Positions 44,231 to 57,190 of a stretch of 64,000 nucleotides of DNA are shown here, one piece after another; the stretch's first letter is position 1, and each line of letters opens with the position of its first letter. Below the pieces are notes generated by a model. That model saw only the letters and a program-made list of their open reading frames with translations. It searched no databases and was not told the DNA's origin. A program made the translations under genes and the position numbers. The stretch spans positions 6,722,071-6,786,070 of the forward strand of contig CM033118.1 in assembly GCA_019321725.1 (NCBI GenBank). The letters run 5' to 3'. Source of the stretch: Paulownia fortunei. Lineage: Eukaryota; Streptophyta; Magnoliopsida; Lamiales; Paulowniaceae.

Positions 44231-47200
44231 TATAGTCTAATAATATCTGTAATATCATGGTAAATAAATGAATTAATTTCTTCTAAAACATTGGATTATG
44301 AAGAAGTTTAATCAATAAAAAATAATAATTAATGATGCATTAAAAATAGACTCTACCATCTTATATTTCATAACATTAACAAAATATCATATAAGTGTCT
44401 TATTGGTATCAAACTCTTCTCTTCATTCAAAACATAATTCTTTAATAAAAAAATAAATAATATTCCTTTCATCATTAATTTATATTATGCAAAATTTTAA
44501 AATTATTTTTATTTTGAAGTAATGCATGTGTAATAAAATTCTCTGTTTATTTAAGTTTTAGAGCAAATTAATTTAAAAATTATCAAAATTGCCTCAAATC
44601 GCATGAATCGTATCAATTTTAATCTATAAAATGATAATTTTATTTTGTTCTATGGTAGAATCTTACATAATAATTTAATTTAAAATTAATTTAAAAACAA
44701 AAACAAAAAAACAAAACTGTGTGGTGATCACCATAAAGCTACAATGGAATGAGAGGAAAAGTAAAAATATATCTGAAAGAAATTACAATGGAAAAATGTT
44801 ACAATCACTGAAATAACCTATGTCGACATACTAATACTGAATAAAGCTGAAACGTGATCATGATATATCAGCATTAAGCTGTGTAGGCAGTAAGTAGGTT
44901 CAATTGACCTACCCAATGACAATCTTGAAATCTCTGTTACTTTTTATAGAGATGAAAAATCTGAAGTAATTGTGATTTTTCCCTTTGAAAGAAATTTAAA
45001 AAAAAAATCATAGAGTCAAAAAAAATTATTTTTTTATTTTTTTATTTTTTAATATTCAGATATCTAACATGCGCCAAATTAAATTGTGAAACCCCAAAAT
45101 CCCTATCTAAAATCTCGAAATGGGTAAATTATGGATATGTTTCAATTGAATTTCAGATTTTTCTTATGAATTGTATATTTTTGCTCTCCATATCAAAATT
45201 TATCCGTAAATTCCCACCAAAATTCGAGTTTTTATCCTACTGTTGGAAGTAAATTGCATTTTAATTGTTGCACCAATTCAATTGTTATCGAGGTAATCAA
45301 AACATGATATGATAATATTGTTAATGAGATGATATTTATTTGGGTACTTCTGAAGACTTCAAAATTCAATAATAAAGAGATATTGAGTTCAAGACTCATC
45401 TATGCATGGAATTGAAAGTTGTTTCTTTTCGTTAAGTGTTGTCTAGAATTAATTTTAATTTTAATGAAATTTTAAATAATGTAATTAATCATTCTCTAAA
45501 AAAATTGATTAACTTAATAATTTTACTTCTGGATCACATGTGCATGAGAATACTTTGAGAAGACTTGACCAATAAAAATTTAATGAGATAACAGTTATTG
45601 ACTAACCCAGTCTAAAAAAATATCTGGCTTCCCCCTAATCCAAATCATATAAAAATATTAGTCTCCAAAGATCTACAAAGAGTACAATTTTGCCTGCTGA
45701 AAATAGAGTAAATTGCAGTTCACCCCATAAACTTAGAGTTGTTTCGCATTAAGCTCCCTGATTTTCAAATTTGCGCACTTAAGAACATGAACTTCATTAT
45801 TTGTATCACTCTGCTTCTATATCCACTAGCAGAATATGTCTTAGTGATTCTATCTCACTACCGATGTGGGATGATTTAAAAGGTTAATTTAAGAGTTCAA
45901 TCTAATCCAACAATTAATCCACCTGAATTTTGATCAATTATGCACTTTGCTCCTAAACTAACAAATTATCACTAATCTACTTAAAATCCTATAGTATTTA
46001 TTATGTTGTCCTTTAACCCTCCCTCCAAATTTGTTGATTTGTCAGGTTATCCTCAAAAATTAAATTTTAAATGTTTTTGTTTCTCAAATTTAATTATTTT
46101 AATATTTTATTCCCTCAATTTATATTTATTATAGCACAATATTTTTAGTGTTATTTTATGATAAAACTGTTATAGGTTATCGTCAGCCGCCGCTGCACAT
46201 TTTTTCCCATCTTTCCACATAAAAGTCAATAAAAATCCACAATAATTTTTTTATTATTATCAATACTGAAAATACAATAAATTATGATATTTTTGCCAAT
46301 AATACTGCAGTTGCTATTATTTACAGTAAACTAATACTATTTATCGTATTTTTATCATTGACAATAATAAAAAATATTATGATATAGTTTTTTTATTTTT
46401 TCGTCGAAAGACAAGAAAAAAAAATGCGCAACGATAGCTGGCAAAAAATATTTTGATAAAAATTTGATTTGAAATTGATATTAAGTGGGCAAAGTGTTAA
46501 AGTGAATTTCGATTGAGAGAACAAAATATTTAAAATTTATTTTTTAGGGTAAATTCTAAAATGATTAAATTGGAGCGTGAAATGCTATTTACCCAAAAAT
46601 ATTTGATAATTTAAAGGAACAGAACAATCAATTTACCAACAATAATACAGGAGATACACAATATTTTTATTTTTTATTTTTCAAACTTTTAAGTCAATCC
46701 AAAAGAGCAAAAGGAGAAAAGAAATTAGAAGATGAAGAACGTTTGCTTACATTCTCAGGAATCAAAACCCACCACCATCCACTTGAGAAAACAAAAGTAC
46801 AGAATATTACAACCTTTCCTCCCCTACTTTTTAGTCAGTTGTTCTTCTTCTTCCCATCAATTTTTTTTTCCCCTTCTCCCTGGATATTTCTCACTTCTTA
46901 CACCATAGACACGCACCAAATCCATGTGGACCACACACCATATGAAAGGATTTGAAGTGCAAGTAAATTCAATGAATTATAAAAAAATAGTTTATAAATT
47001 TTAAAATTTCATGATATTCATATAATTATAATGAATGTAAGATATATTTTTATTTATAGCTATTATTGAATATCTCATTTATGTGAATATTGAAGAAGGC
47101 TTAAAGAAGATGATTTCTCTTTCTTAAATCTCTTTCACTGATAATTTTTCATATAACTACTTTTGATTTTTAACGTTGTGTGTGAGGACAGAATAAAGAG

Positions 47201-47340
47201 CGTTAAAATTTGTCTCTCATTAAGACACTTTTACACAGAATCATGTCTCTTCACTAGCCAGTAAAATTTAAGTATTTAAATATTATATAATTAATTTTCT
47301 TACCAAAGAAACTCTAATATTTCATAAATTAACATTATAT
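44231..47340. other. AT-rich intergenic sequence
   Basis: Runs of A/T and short broken frames. The segment 45706-46640 is bounded by GTAAATTGCAGTTCACCCC and an inverted, weaker match at the right end, as in decayed terminal-inverted-repeat elements, but no target duplication is visible. Nothing else is supported. Confidence 0.4.
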
Positions 47341-48200
47341 AAGTAATATATGGCCTGTGTTTGCTTCTTATGAATTGGGTCTGATAGATGCCCAATTACC
47401 CCTATTTCATTGTTTACTAGGCTTGATGAAGGGCCCATGATACATCATGGCCCAAACATTATGTACTATTGGTTCTGAAAAATGGATCAGAGAGGATGTG
47501 TTCTTGGGTTGGATAGGAATCAAAAAGGCCAAATTAGCGTTATTGTTACTTTTATTTCCCATCTATATTATTGTTAATCTTCTTCCCAACTAAACCCTAA
47601 ATGCCCATTATGCAACGGAAGGAGGTGGCGGCGCTTTTCACCCTTAGTGGTGGCTGAAGCAAGCGCCCGTGTGCTCGTGCTGGCAATGGAAAGAAGATCG
47701 GAGAACAAGAAAAAGAAGAAGAGACAAGATAAGGAAAGAAGTGGGGGTGTGGTGGTGATGGCTCAAGGCCGAGGTGGTGGAAGCCGGACAAAGGGAAGAA
47801 GAAGGAAAATGTGAAAATAGGTTTATTGTGAATTAAAATGTTAAAATAATGAAAAGCAAGAAAAATAGATTAAAAATAAGAAAAAATAAATTAAAAATGT
47901 AAGGGTGAAATTATGTGTCATGTCTTATTTTATTCCTCAATTAATTTTACCAACCAAAAACAAAATTAAATACCTTATCCTGACGCCTAGCTACCAACAC
48001 TGTTAACCATATTTTCTTAGAAAGAAGGTTATCCTTCCTTCCTCTACACAACCTCCATTTATTAATTATTACATATCCTCATCCAACTTTATGTCAATGT
48101 CTTGAACACCAATATTGCCTCGATGGGTTTTTCTTTTATCCTAACAAGTTCAACCCAGTTCTTTCTACTTAATAAACCTTCTTGAGCTACAACATCATTC
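47341..48200. other. Intergenic region with telobox and GC-rich island
   Basis: AAACCCTAA at 47591-47599 is the telobox motif common in plant 5' regions of translation-related genes. It is followed by a locally GC-rich, purine-rich stretch (47620-47817) containing a 42-codon basic open frame (47688-47817, starting MERRSENKKKKKR). Low complexity and no recognised family: it may be a 5' exon remnant or nothing. Confidence 0.35.
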
Positions 48201-51200
48201 ACGTAATAATACAAATTGTGACCGGGTGAGGAATATTGGGGAAATTGATACGAGAGAATGATGTTGGCCTTTTTTTATATTATTTTCTATTTTTTTATTT
48301 TTTTTATTTTTATTTTTTGGGTTGGGTGGGTGGGGGAGGAGCTGGGGAGGGTGTGGATGGGTAATTGATGAGATTTGAAGCGTAACTTGATGAAATATTT
48401 TAAGTTTGGTGGGTAAAGTGCAAAGTTTACCAAACAGCAGGGTAAAAGTGCAAAACAACTATTTCCTACATTCCAAAATAATGGATTTACATTTATATGA
48501 TATGGAGTTTTAGATAAAATTTGCAAAAGTATAGACTTTACATATTTTTGACTTGTTTTTTAAAAATAAATAATTAAAAATTAATAATATCACGTCATTA
48601 TTTTATTTAAAAGAAATAAATTTTCTAAATTACAGTGATGATTCTACTCATTAAAAAAGTGTGTTGCTAATCACACAATAGAACCATAACGTCATAATTT
48701 GAAGTTTATTAGTGGACAGTGACTATAGAGATAGAACGGTACAAATAATAAAGTCCAAAAGATTAAGAGCCCAAAATATAACGATAAAGGAGCTAATTGC
48801 AAAATGGCCCTAAGTTTAGAGGGCATTACGAATTCTACCCTTTATGAAACCTACAATTCCAAAAGTTTCAGTGCGTGCGTTGCTGAGTTGCAGATGAAGT
48901 GTTTAAATGGCAGCCTATCAAATTGATAGGCATGTCACGAGCCAATGTTGCGAGAAGGTCCATAGTTATGCGTGTTGTGATAGTGAGAGTGGGGTAGAGA
49001 AAATAAGAGAGCGAAGAATGAATAATTCAATTTATGGCAGCTGGATTGGCCCTGTGATTTGTTCTCAATGTCACGTCACTATACCCCTATGTGCAATAAA
49101 GATGATAGAAATGGATGGTCAATTACTACTGCTGCTTTGTTCAAGTTCGACAATGTGAAGAAGTTCACATACAACTTGTGATGATAAGTTATTTCATGCA
49201 TAAGATTGCGAATGTTTTATGGACTTATGAGTATTTAATAAAGGGTTAATCTATAGTAGATTTAGCGCAATGCGTTCGGTTCAGTACGGATGATTAAGTT
49301 TAAAGAATAAGTAACCACTCACCTCTTTTGATTTAATAATCTTGATGAATCCATTTCCGTCCAAGAAATTCACTCCAACAAAGCTTTAAACTTTGCAAGG
49401 CAATGTCTACCTTGGTTGCAAATTTGTATTCTCCCCAAAAATAATTGAATCAGTATTTGATTACATCTGTTATTGCATTTAATCAATATATACTAAGTGT
49501 ATATTAATAATATTATTTTATATAATTAAGTGTGTATTAGTAGATAAATGAGGAAAATTAGGTGATGAGTTACTGTTACAAACAATGTGAAGATCCATAT
49601 TGTAACTTCTATATAAATAGCCCATATTATTTAGTTCCATACCTTTTTCTATTTGAAATAAAATTCTACATTTTTGTATTTCTTATGTAATATTTATAGG
49701 ACTTGTACTATCAATCTTGAGTATTGATTTCTGTGCTCCAATTTCTCTAATGCAGTCCGTTTTATTTTGCATTAAGTGGAGTGCAAAAGCATTGTATGGT
49801 GGAAAGACCAATGCCCGAATATTATTTAAAATCAGGGCTTAAGCATTGAGATTGTTATATATAATAATGAGAGTCATGCTAAAAATGATATGTAGCTTGT
49901 ATTGTTTAATTTGAAAAAGAACTAAATTTAGGCAAGTAGTAGTCCTTTAATCTACTTTCTTTAAGAACATATTCAGTGTAATAGTCGTACCATTTGTCTC
50001 TTTAACCGAATCACTGATAAAATTTGTGGGTTTTCCAAAATGGCAGTTCACTTTAAAGATACATTCTTTTTTTTATCTCAAATTTATTATTTTTATTTTT
50101 CGTTTTATGACACTCCAAAAATAAGATATTATTTCTAAAATTAGAAATTTTTATTCCATTTTTTTTTCTAAATTAAAGTAATAATGTAGGATTACTAACT
50201 ATCAATCACTATTTTTTAAAATTATAATATAGAAAATATACAATTATTTTTATTTTTTAATTTTAAGTTAAAACTATGTATCATATGAAATGGTAGTTAT
50301 TTTTTTAAGAGACGGCAAAAAGACGGATTTTGGGACCGGCCCGTATAAACAGATTTTAACTGTATAAATGAGTCTATATATGAGTTTTGATCGGATCTTG
50401 AATTTTATTTTCAAAAACATGATCCGATTCTTTCAATTTTTTTATATTTTAAATTTAATATGTATACACATTTATGTGATGTTATTTCATAAAAATATTT
50501 TTTTAAAAAAATTAGTAGTATTATTTTTTAAATAATATATTTTTTAATATTTTTAAAATTATAAAAATGATCTAACCGATCTAACGAACCTACATACCGA
50601 GTTCGATTTGAAACTGAGTTAAATTTTCAATAATTTTAACGGGATCGGTCTCACATTATAGTAAATCCACCCAACCCGATGATTGTGAATCCTAATGAAT
50701 TTATTAAGACTTGGGAAATGGTATAATCTGACGGGGCATCCATTTGGCTAGATAAGATAAGATTCACGCTAAGTATAACTATCAGGCTATGACCATTCAA
50801 TTTTAAAGCTTTTTGGAGAGAATTTAATGGAAGTAAAAACAAAGAAAAATAGGAAACATATAACCCATCCATGTGGGGAAGGAAGGAAGGATGTTGATGG
50901 GTGAATGAAGGGACCTGAGAAGATAATTTGATGTGCCTACAGAAGGAAATGTTTTATTGAGGGGTAATATTGTCCTTTAAAACAAACATTGCTCAGGCAT
51001 TACTTGCAGTCTTTCCAAAATGACAACTCACGTTAAAGTGGTATATTCAGATGGGGACCCAATTGCACTGTCCCATAAAACATTTTATGTATATACTTGG
51101 GAAAATTAGACTTAAAGAAAGAAATATGAACTTTTTAAAATGATAAAAATTATAATAACTTTTAGTATTGAGAGAGAGAGGATTTCCAAAAGTTTATTGT

Positions 51201-51719
51201 TTGTGAAAATGACAACTTACAGTTAAAAAACACAAATAACTTCTAAAAGTTTAAAGAATAAATGACTTCCAAGTTTTTTCATTTGTTAAAATGACAAGTT
51301 ATATAGAAAAAACACAATAGCTTCTACGTTATTAAAGATAAGACATTTTTAAAATCTATGTTTTACTTAAGTGATCACAAAGGCAGATTTATCTAGATCG
51401 TATTTTTTGGGTGGACATTCTTTCTAAAATTTAGTGAAGATACAAATCTTGGATACTTAAACATAAAAAAAAATACAAATCAAACTTCCGAATCGAAGGA
51501 TTTGATAAGAGAATAGGAATTACTAAATGTCAATTTTAAATAGAACTGTACTCATGCCGTTGCAACTTGTACCATAAAATTTTCTTACTATCAAATTTAT
51601 TGGACTAAATTTTATCAAAAAGTAAATGCAATATGCAAAATACTTAATTATCAAGTAATTGATTGATTATTCACATCAAAATCTTAACTAATGTATGGAA
51701 GTGATAAATTGTTAGATTA
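48201..51719. other. AT-rich intergenic sequence
   Basis: I see no supported gene. 48250-48330 is a T-rich then G-rich low-complexity tract. 49590-49640 has CTATATAAATAGCCC, a TATA box in what may be a short solo copia LTR (about 49460-49760), but neither ends nor a duplication could be fixed. Confidence 0.45.
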
Positions 51720-53086
51720 GTGTTTGTCGAGCCAATTAGATTGATCACAGTTATAATTTTAAAATAAAAATTCTTATTTGATTTACATTAATAAAAGGTA
51801 ATTTTTATTTTATATTCGCATCATTAAAATTAAATGAAGTTCTTAAATCATATTTAGTTATAGAGTGTGGTCGCGCATAGGATGACGATTATAGAATATG
51901 AATTTGTGGTTGTGATCTTCAAATCTGCTTCAAGTCGAGGATTCATTGAAACAAGACGTCAATAAGCCCATAAAAACTTGCACATACGACACAGACTCAA
52001 AAGATAGTGCCTTGTTCTATGAGCACCAGTATTGTGATACTAGTGCATGCATGTGAGTATTCGTTAAAGAACAATCACACTAAGTTATCCCCACCTAAAA
52101 TTTTTCAAGGATATATTGATTGTCGAATGAAAATTTTCTTGTTACAATAATGCATGAATTAGTCATTAAACCGAGACACTATTGTAACATTTTACTTCTG
52201 TACTTAAATTTATTTTTTGATTGTTTGACAGTCACAAAAAGAATATTTTTGATGTATCATTTTCATATATGAAGGTTTATAAGTGGCCAACAAATAATCT
52301 ATCATTTATCTGATAAAATAAATAAATCTTTTATGTTTTTCACAATACTGGGTTCTAGAAATCTTTAGTCAAGACTAAGATGAGTCATTAGGAAATAGGT
52401 TTCCTAATTAGCATCAAACAAAACAAAACCTATGACTTGATACATACAATTGAGTTAATAAGCTTTCTAATAATCTGTGCCTTAGACTCAATTAAGAGAT
52501 TAGTTGACAAAAAGACTGTATTTGCACAATATTCTTCCTAATTGAAAAACTTAGCATTCTTTACTTATATTTAGGTGTTCATGGCACATTGTTAGACACC
52601 ACCCATAATTGGTGAGGTTTTTGATGTTAATAGGTTAATTTTAAATTAATTAATTAATCAAAATAATTGAATAATTAATTATTCAATTAACTCATAATAG
52701 TTGTAATTGTAAGACTATTACTAATTTATATGTGAATCTAAGAGGTCACCAAACCCCAACTCATTCAATGAGCCTAAGAAATAATCCAAAAGTTGGATTA
52801 AATTTAGTTAATATAATTAACTAAATTGGATTTAATTAATTCAAGTATTAATTAAATATCTTAATTGAATTAGGTAGTCCAACGTGGAGTAATCAATTAA
52901 TTAATGGGCCTTTTAATTCACGAGATGAATTAATTTAATTGATTAAATTAATTAAATTAAATAATTTAATTTAATTTAATTAATTAAGTTGGGCGTGAAC
53001 TTGTAGAAAACCATTAGAAATTTAATAAAGATTTAATTTCTAATTAAACTAGGGTTGTAGTCTTCTAAAGGAAATACAAGACTTAT

Positions 53087-53088
<2 letters not shown>
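51720..53088 (-). repeat. Long LTR-like dispersed repeat, copy 2
   Basis: It is collinear with about 23831-25440: both start with a TAGTG-CCAATT(A)GAT word and share the GAATATG, CATACGACACAGACTCAAAA and ACTAGTGCAT blocks. It is more diverged and is truncated at the (TA)n tract at 53089. Orientation is given as for copy 1. Confidence 0.6.

Positions 53089-53123
<35 letters not shown>
53089..53123. repeat. (TA)n microsatellite
   Basis: About 17 TA units, directly next to a 19-base T run. A second (TA)n tract lies at 57154-57190 inside the solo LTR. Confidence 0.9.
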
Positions 53124-53142
<19 letters not shown>

Positions 53143-53369
53143 AGAAACACTGTCTGTGCCTGGGAAGTAGGTACCAATTTATTATGAATCAAAATCCAAA
53201 GTAATATTATTGTACATGTCAGAAGCCAAAAATTAGGACTACTTGCTCACTTACAATTCCCTTACAAATGTTAAATCTAAAATTTGGAAGTTGTAGCTTA
53301 ATCAAAATAAACCAGTCCAAGAATTTCAGCAGGAATTTGTGAACTATGGTACACCAAGGAACTCTTCTT
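53123..53369 (-). pseudogene. Retroposed transcript 3' end with poly(A) tail
   Basis: On the minus strand, about 230 bp of transcript-like sequence contains AATAAA (within CATAATAAATTGG) about 35 bases before a run of 19 A. The A run meets the (TA)n tract. This is the signature of reverse-transcribed polyadenylated RNA. The body runs into the assembly gap and its gene is not recognised. It does not match the LOG 3' region of the other elements. Confidence 0.6.
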
Positions 53370-53469
53370 NNNNNNNNNNNNNNNNNNNNNNNNNNNNNNN
53401 NNNNNNNNNNNNNNNNNNNNNNNNNNNNNNNNNNNNNNNNNNNNNNNNNNNNNNNNNNNNNNNNNNNNN
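53370..53469. other. Assembly gap (100 N)
   Basis: Exactly 100 N, a conventional placeholder for a gap of unknown size. It interrupts the LOG fragment of element D after its first 30 or so codons. Confidence 1.
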
Positions 53470-53560
53470 TGGCTGCCCCTATAAACTCACCATTTTTTCC
53501 TAGATTAGTTCCACAAAAGATACAAATATAGTTAAACTTGCAAATTGAAAACCCTTCCAT
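53470..53560 (-). pseudogene. LOG: LOG-like fragment, N-terminal part (element D)
   Basis: The minus strand opens MEGFSICKFNYICIFCGTNL then GKNGEFIGAA, the N-terminal nucleotide-binding segment of LOG. It has a better-looking start (MEG) than in C. The rest is in the gap. It stands at the same place as in C, downstream of the cysteine-cluster segment. Confidence 0.8.
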
Positions 53561-53699
53561 TTTCTTTCTTTTGTTTTTTTAAAAGTGAATTGTACAAAAA
53601 TGGAGTGAGTATGGTGCTATTTTTTGAGATATGAATAGAGAATATATTTATTGCACGTCTTTTTCTTTTGTCAGAAAGGTTGAAAATAAAGACACACAA

Positions 53700-54490
53700 A
53701 ATTTAAAAATTATCTACTTACATGCGAATGTACATGTAGTTGTGATTGTGGCTCATATCTTCCTCTAGTTATATAACTAGTACGGCTTAAATGCCCTTTA
53801 TGGGTCGAGGATATACTTCCCATCTAGTTTTCTTATAAATTGGCAAATAAACTGGCAAACAGTATCTTTTAATGTCAAATTCCCAAAACTATAATGTTCA
53901 TATTCATCCCAGAAGTGATTCCATAAATCAAGGATTGCACGATGCACTAATCCACATGAATACATCACAAGAGTCAATATAATTTCGTCTAAAGACTCCT
54001 TACTCAGTTCATCCATAATAAATTAAATTTTATCTTCTCAATTTTTAGAAATCATTCCTAAGGAACGACACTTTGTGTTGTAAGTCCATCGAGCACATTT
54101 GTAACAAACTTGCATTTTTTTGCCCTTCGTTTTTTAACTGCGCTTTTTATTAAAGCTAGACATGTATCTAGTAAGCAAGTTTGAAGATTCGTATAAAAAC
54201 TCACCTGCTATTCTTACTTTTACTTCAATTATCCATCGTATGTCCCTTGGGATGCCCTTATGCATAAGCATCCTTAATTTTTTAATCCTGATTTTATAAA
54301 TTTTTAAAATTGAATTTATAGGTAGAAAAGGAAATTGCTTCTGGAGAGTTAGAAGAATGTCATCCATTTTGAAAAAAAAAAAACAAGAAAAAAAAAGAAT
54401 GAGAAAGAGGGAGAAACTTTGTACAAATATTTCAATTGTTTGAAAAACTGATAAGTCCAACTTTAATAACCACAGAGTACCGTTATCCAC
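53700..54490 (-). pseudogene. Unidentified conserved segment with hydrophobic N-terminus (element D copy)
   Basis: The least broken copy. The first open stretch (54490-54134, 118 codons) starts MDNGTLWLLKLDL and has a hydrophobic run (FSLFLILFFSCFFFF) that could span a membrane, then GIPRDIRWIIEVKVR and ESSNLLTRYMSS. The Cys cluster follows (VCYKCARWTYNTKC, third Cys replaced by Tyr). The second open stretch (54016-53798) has MDELSKESLDEIILTLVMYS, LWNHFWDEYEHYSFGNLTL and CQFIRKLDGKYILDP. Family unknown. Hydrophobic N-terminus and position after pol allow an env-like origin. Confidence 0.65.
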
Positions 54491-54590
54491 TACTTAACTA
54501 GAAAAAGAATAAAATAAAAGAAAGAAAGCCTACAAAATAAATAAAGTTAGAGAAAATAAGTAAATATACACACACTAATCATAACAAGGG

Positions 54591-55928
54591 TTAGAAAAAA
54601 AATTCTTGTGAAAATTGATTCTGTAGAAATGGTTTGAATCTTTGTCCATTTAATTTGAATATATTACCATTTCTAGGATTCTCAATGTCAATTGCCCCAT
54701 AAGAATATATCTCTTTTACAACAAAAGGACCACCCCACCCTGATCTCAATTTTCTAGGAAACAAATGCAATCGAGAATTATAAAGCAAAATCTTTTGACC
54801 AATCCCAAATATTTTTCTTGAAGTTTTGTTATCATGAAAATCTTGATTCTTGCTTTATGAATTTTAAAATTTTCATATGCATTATTTCTCAATTCTTGAA
54901 GTTCATTTATTTGTAATTTGCGTAATTTTGAAGTTTCATTACGATTGAAATTAAATATTTTGATTACCCAATAAACTTTATGTTCAAGCTCAACAGGTAA
55001 ATAACAAGGTTTTTCATAAACTATCCTATAAGGAGACATGCCTAATGATGTTTTGAAAGTAGTTTTATGTGCCCAAAGTGTATCGGTAAGCCTAAGAGAC
55101 CAATCTTTATTATTTGGTTTAATAGTCTTTTCTAAAATTAATTTTATCTCCGTATTTGCAAATTTAACTTGTCTATTTGTCTGAGGGTGATAAGGGATTG
55201 CAACTTTATTTATAATTTCATATTTTCTCACTAAAGTTCCAAAAATTTTGTTACAAAAATATTTTTCCCCATCACTAATAATGGATCGATGAATTCCAAA
55301 TCAACTAAAAATATTTTCTTTCAAAAACTTTATCACTATCTTGTGATCATTGTTTCAACAGGGAATTGCCTCAATTCATTTTGAGATATAATCTATGGTG
55401 ACCAATATGTAAATAAAATAAAATGATAATGAAAATGATCCCATGAAGTCAATACCCCAACAGTCAAAGGTTTCAATTACTAAGATAGGGTGTAGGGACA
55501 TCATGTTTCGCTTTGAAATATATCCTAACTTTTGATAATTTTCACAACTTTTGCAGAAACTGTAAGTGTCTTTGAAAAGAGTTGACCAATAAAATTCACA
55601 TTGCAAGATCTTTGCACCAGTTTTCTTTGACGGAAAGTGACAACTACATGCTTCTGAATGATAAAATTTAACAATATTACCCATCTCAATGTTAGGCACT
55701 CATCTTGAAAGATTTGATCATGACAATATTTGAATAGGTGTGGATCATCCCAATAAAAGTTTTTCAACTCAGTCAAAAACTTCTTTTTGTCTTGAGAGTT
55801 CCAATGCAATGCATCTTTCCTGTCATAAGAAAATTAACAATGTCAGCAAACTAAGATAAAATAGAAATATTAAATAATTGTTTATCAGGAAAAGTGTCAT
55901 TAATGGGTGTGGTTTGAAATGAATCATC
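54591..55928 (-). pseudogene. Integrase of element D (degenerate)
   Basis: Zinc-binding blocks FYHSEACSCHF and CEFYWSTLFKDTYSFCKSCE (55376-55699), core block CWGIDFMGSFSL with the first Asp, then PYHPQTNRQVKFANTEIKLI with the Glu and MSPYRIVYEKPCYLPVELEH (55231-54746). It ends [20 protein letters not shown]. Two or more frame changes; the second Asp region is broken. N-terminally it is cut by the solo LTR at 55929. Confidence 0.85.
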
Positions 55929-56844
55929 TGTTCATGAAATATTTTGCAAACCGCAAGTGCACGGTGTCAAGTTTTAATACAATAGTGAGTTGAGTATCGT
56001 ATCCACAAGAATTGTAATAAAAAATTGTAGCAGCTATTGTAGTTCAAATATAGTCCTAATTTTATCTAGAAAATCAAATGATGATTAAACAAAGTAGAAT
56101 AAGATAAAAATTGCAAAAGATAAGACTAAAGTTCTTAGAAGTATACACAAACATTTTATGAATAAGAAATTTTAAAGGAATGACTCACCTAATTATCACC
56201 TATGCTCTTCCTTCCAAAACATACCAATTCAAGACAACAACACATGTAAGTTAAGAATTCTTAAGCTCACCAATTCCCTCTCTCGAATGCTAAATTAAGT
56301 ATGAGTTCTAATATGAATTTCAATATCTCTATAAAAACTCAAGAATAAAACTCTTCAAAAGTTCAATGAATTCTTCTTTAAAACTATAAAGGTTTCATAA
56401 GCTCAACTCTATGATTCCTAGGTTATGTTATCTTTAGATCATGTATAATCTTCCCTCTCTCGAGTATCAAATTTCAAACATCAAACACTATCAGTTAATT
56501 GTCAAATAATCAAGATGCAATATTATTTGGAATTCGAAACATAGGATCAAATAAGGTTACATCATCCTCTAAAAAGAAATGTTTATTTCATCATGTATGA
56601 ATACAACTTCAAGAAATGCATAAGAAAGAATATGGAAATTGTTCACCAATTTGAGAAGTGAGAGGGATGGTTGAAGCTCTCCTTGTCTTCAGGAATGGTT
56701 CTCTTTCTCTTCCAAGAATAGCTCTCTGTCCAGCAGTACCTTTCTATCCAATAATACTTTCCCACATCTTGAATCCCTTTGGAGGCCCTTTGGGGTCCTT
56801 AAAATCAGATGGGAGATGCCCTAAAGAGGGCAAAAAACCCATTT

Positions 56845-56885
56845 TCTCCTTTTATCCACGTGGCAATGTGTAGGCGCTGATTGGA
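56845..56885 (-). promoter_or_regulatory. Putative promoter elements of the solo LTR: CCAAT, G-box, TATA-like
   Basis: On the minus strand, CCAATCAGCG, then CACGTG (56857-56862) and GATAAAAGG lie within 40 bp, a plausible plant promoter with a G-box. This is sequence inference only. Confidence 0.45.
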
Positions 56886-57153
56886 TAGCTTGGCACTGAA
56901 CATTTTATCTTCAGCATCTGTAGCCTCTTTAAACTAATTTTTTACCACTTTATAGGTAGAACGGAATTTTTATGTCTGTGGAATTTTTATTTCCATAGGC
57001 ACTTGAATTAACTAAATACGACATCTATGGAGATAGTTATTCCTGAAATACCAAGATGTGTTATAGCAAAATATTTCAGCCTAGTGTTGACTGTTGAACT
57101 TGGTTTTTCTCATTGATATCGATAGAATTAGATTTTGTGGAAAACATAGAAGT

Positions 57154-57190
57154 TATATATATATATACGTACATATATATATATATATAT
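57154..57190. repeat. (TA)n microsatellite
   Basis: A TA run broken by ACGTAC in the middle, within the solo LTR. Confidence 0.85.

Noticed and set aside
45706..46640. Possible Mutator-like or MITE element with GTAAATTG ends
   Set aside because: Terminal repeats match poorly and no 8-9 bp target duplication is visible, so it is not called.
48907..49158. Plus-strand open frame of 83 codons, Cys-rich in places
   Set aside because: No family, no start context, no conservation visible; consistent with chance.
53219..53560. Open frame crossing the N run (113 codons)
   Set aside because: It joins LOG N-terminal codons to an unrelated transcript end through unknown bases, so it is not a real protein.
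56658..56873. Plus-strand open frame of 71 codons
   Set aside because: It lies wholly inside a solo LTR on the opposite strand to its promoter motifs; no family.
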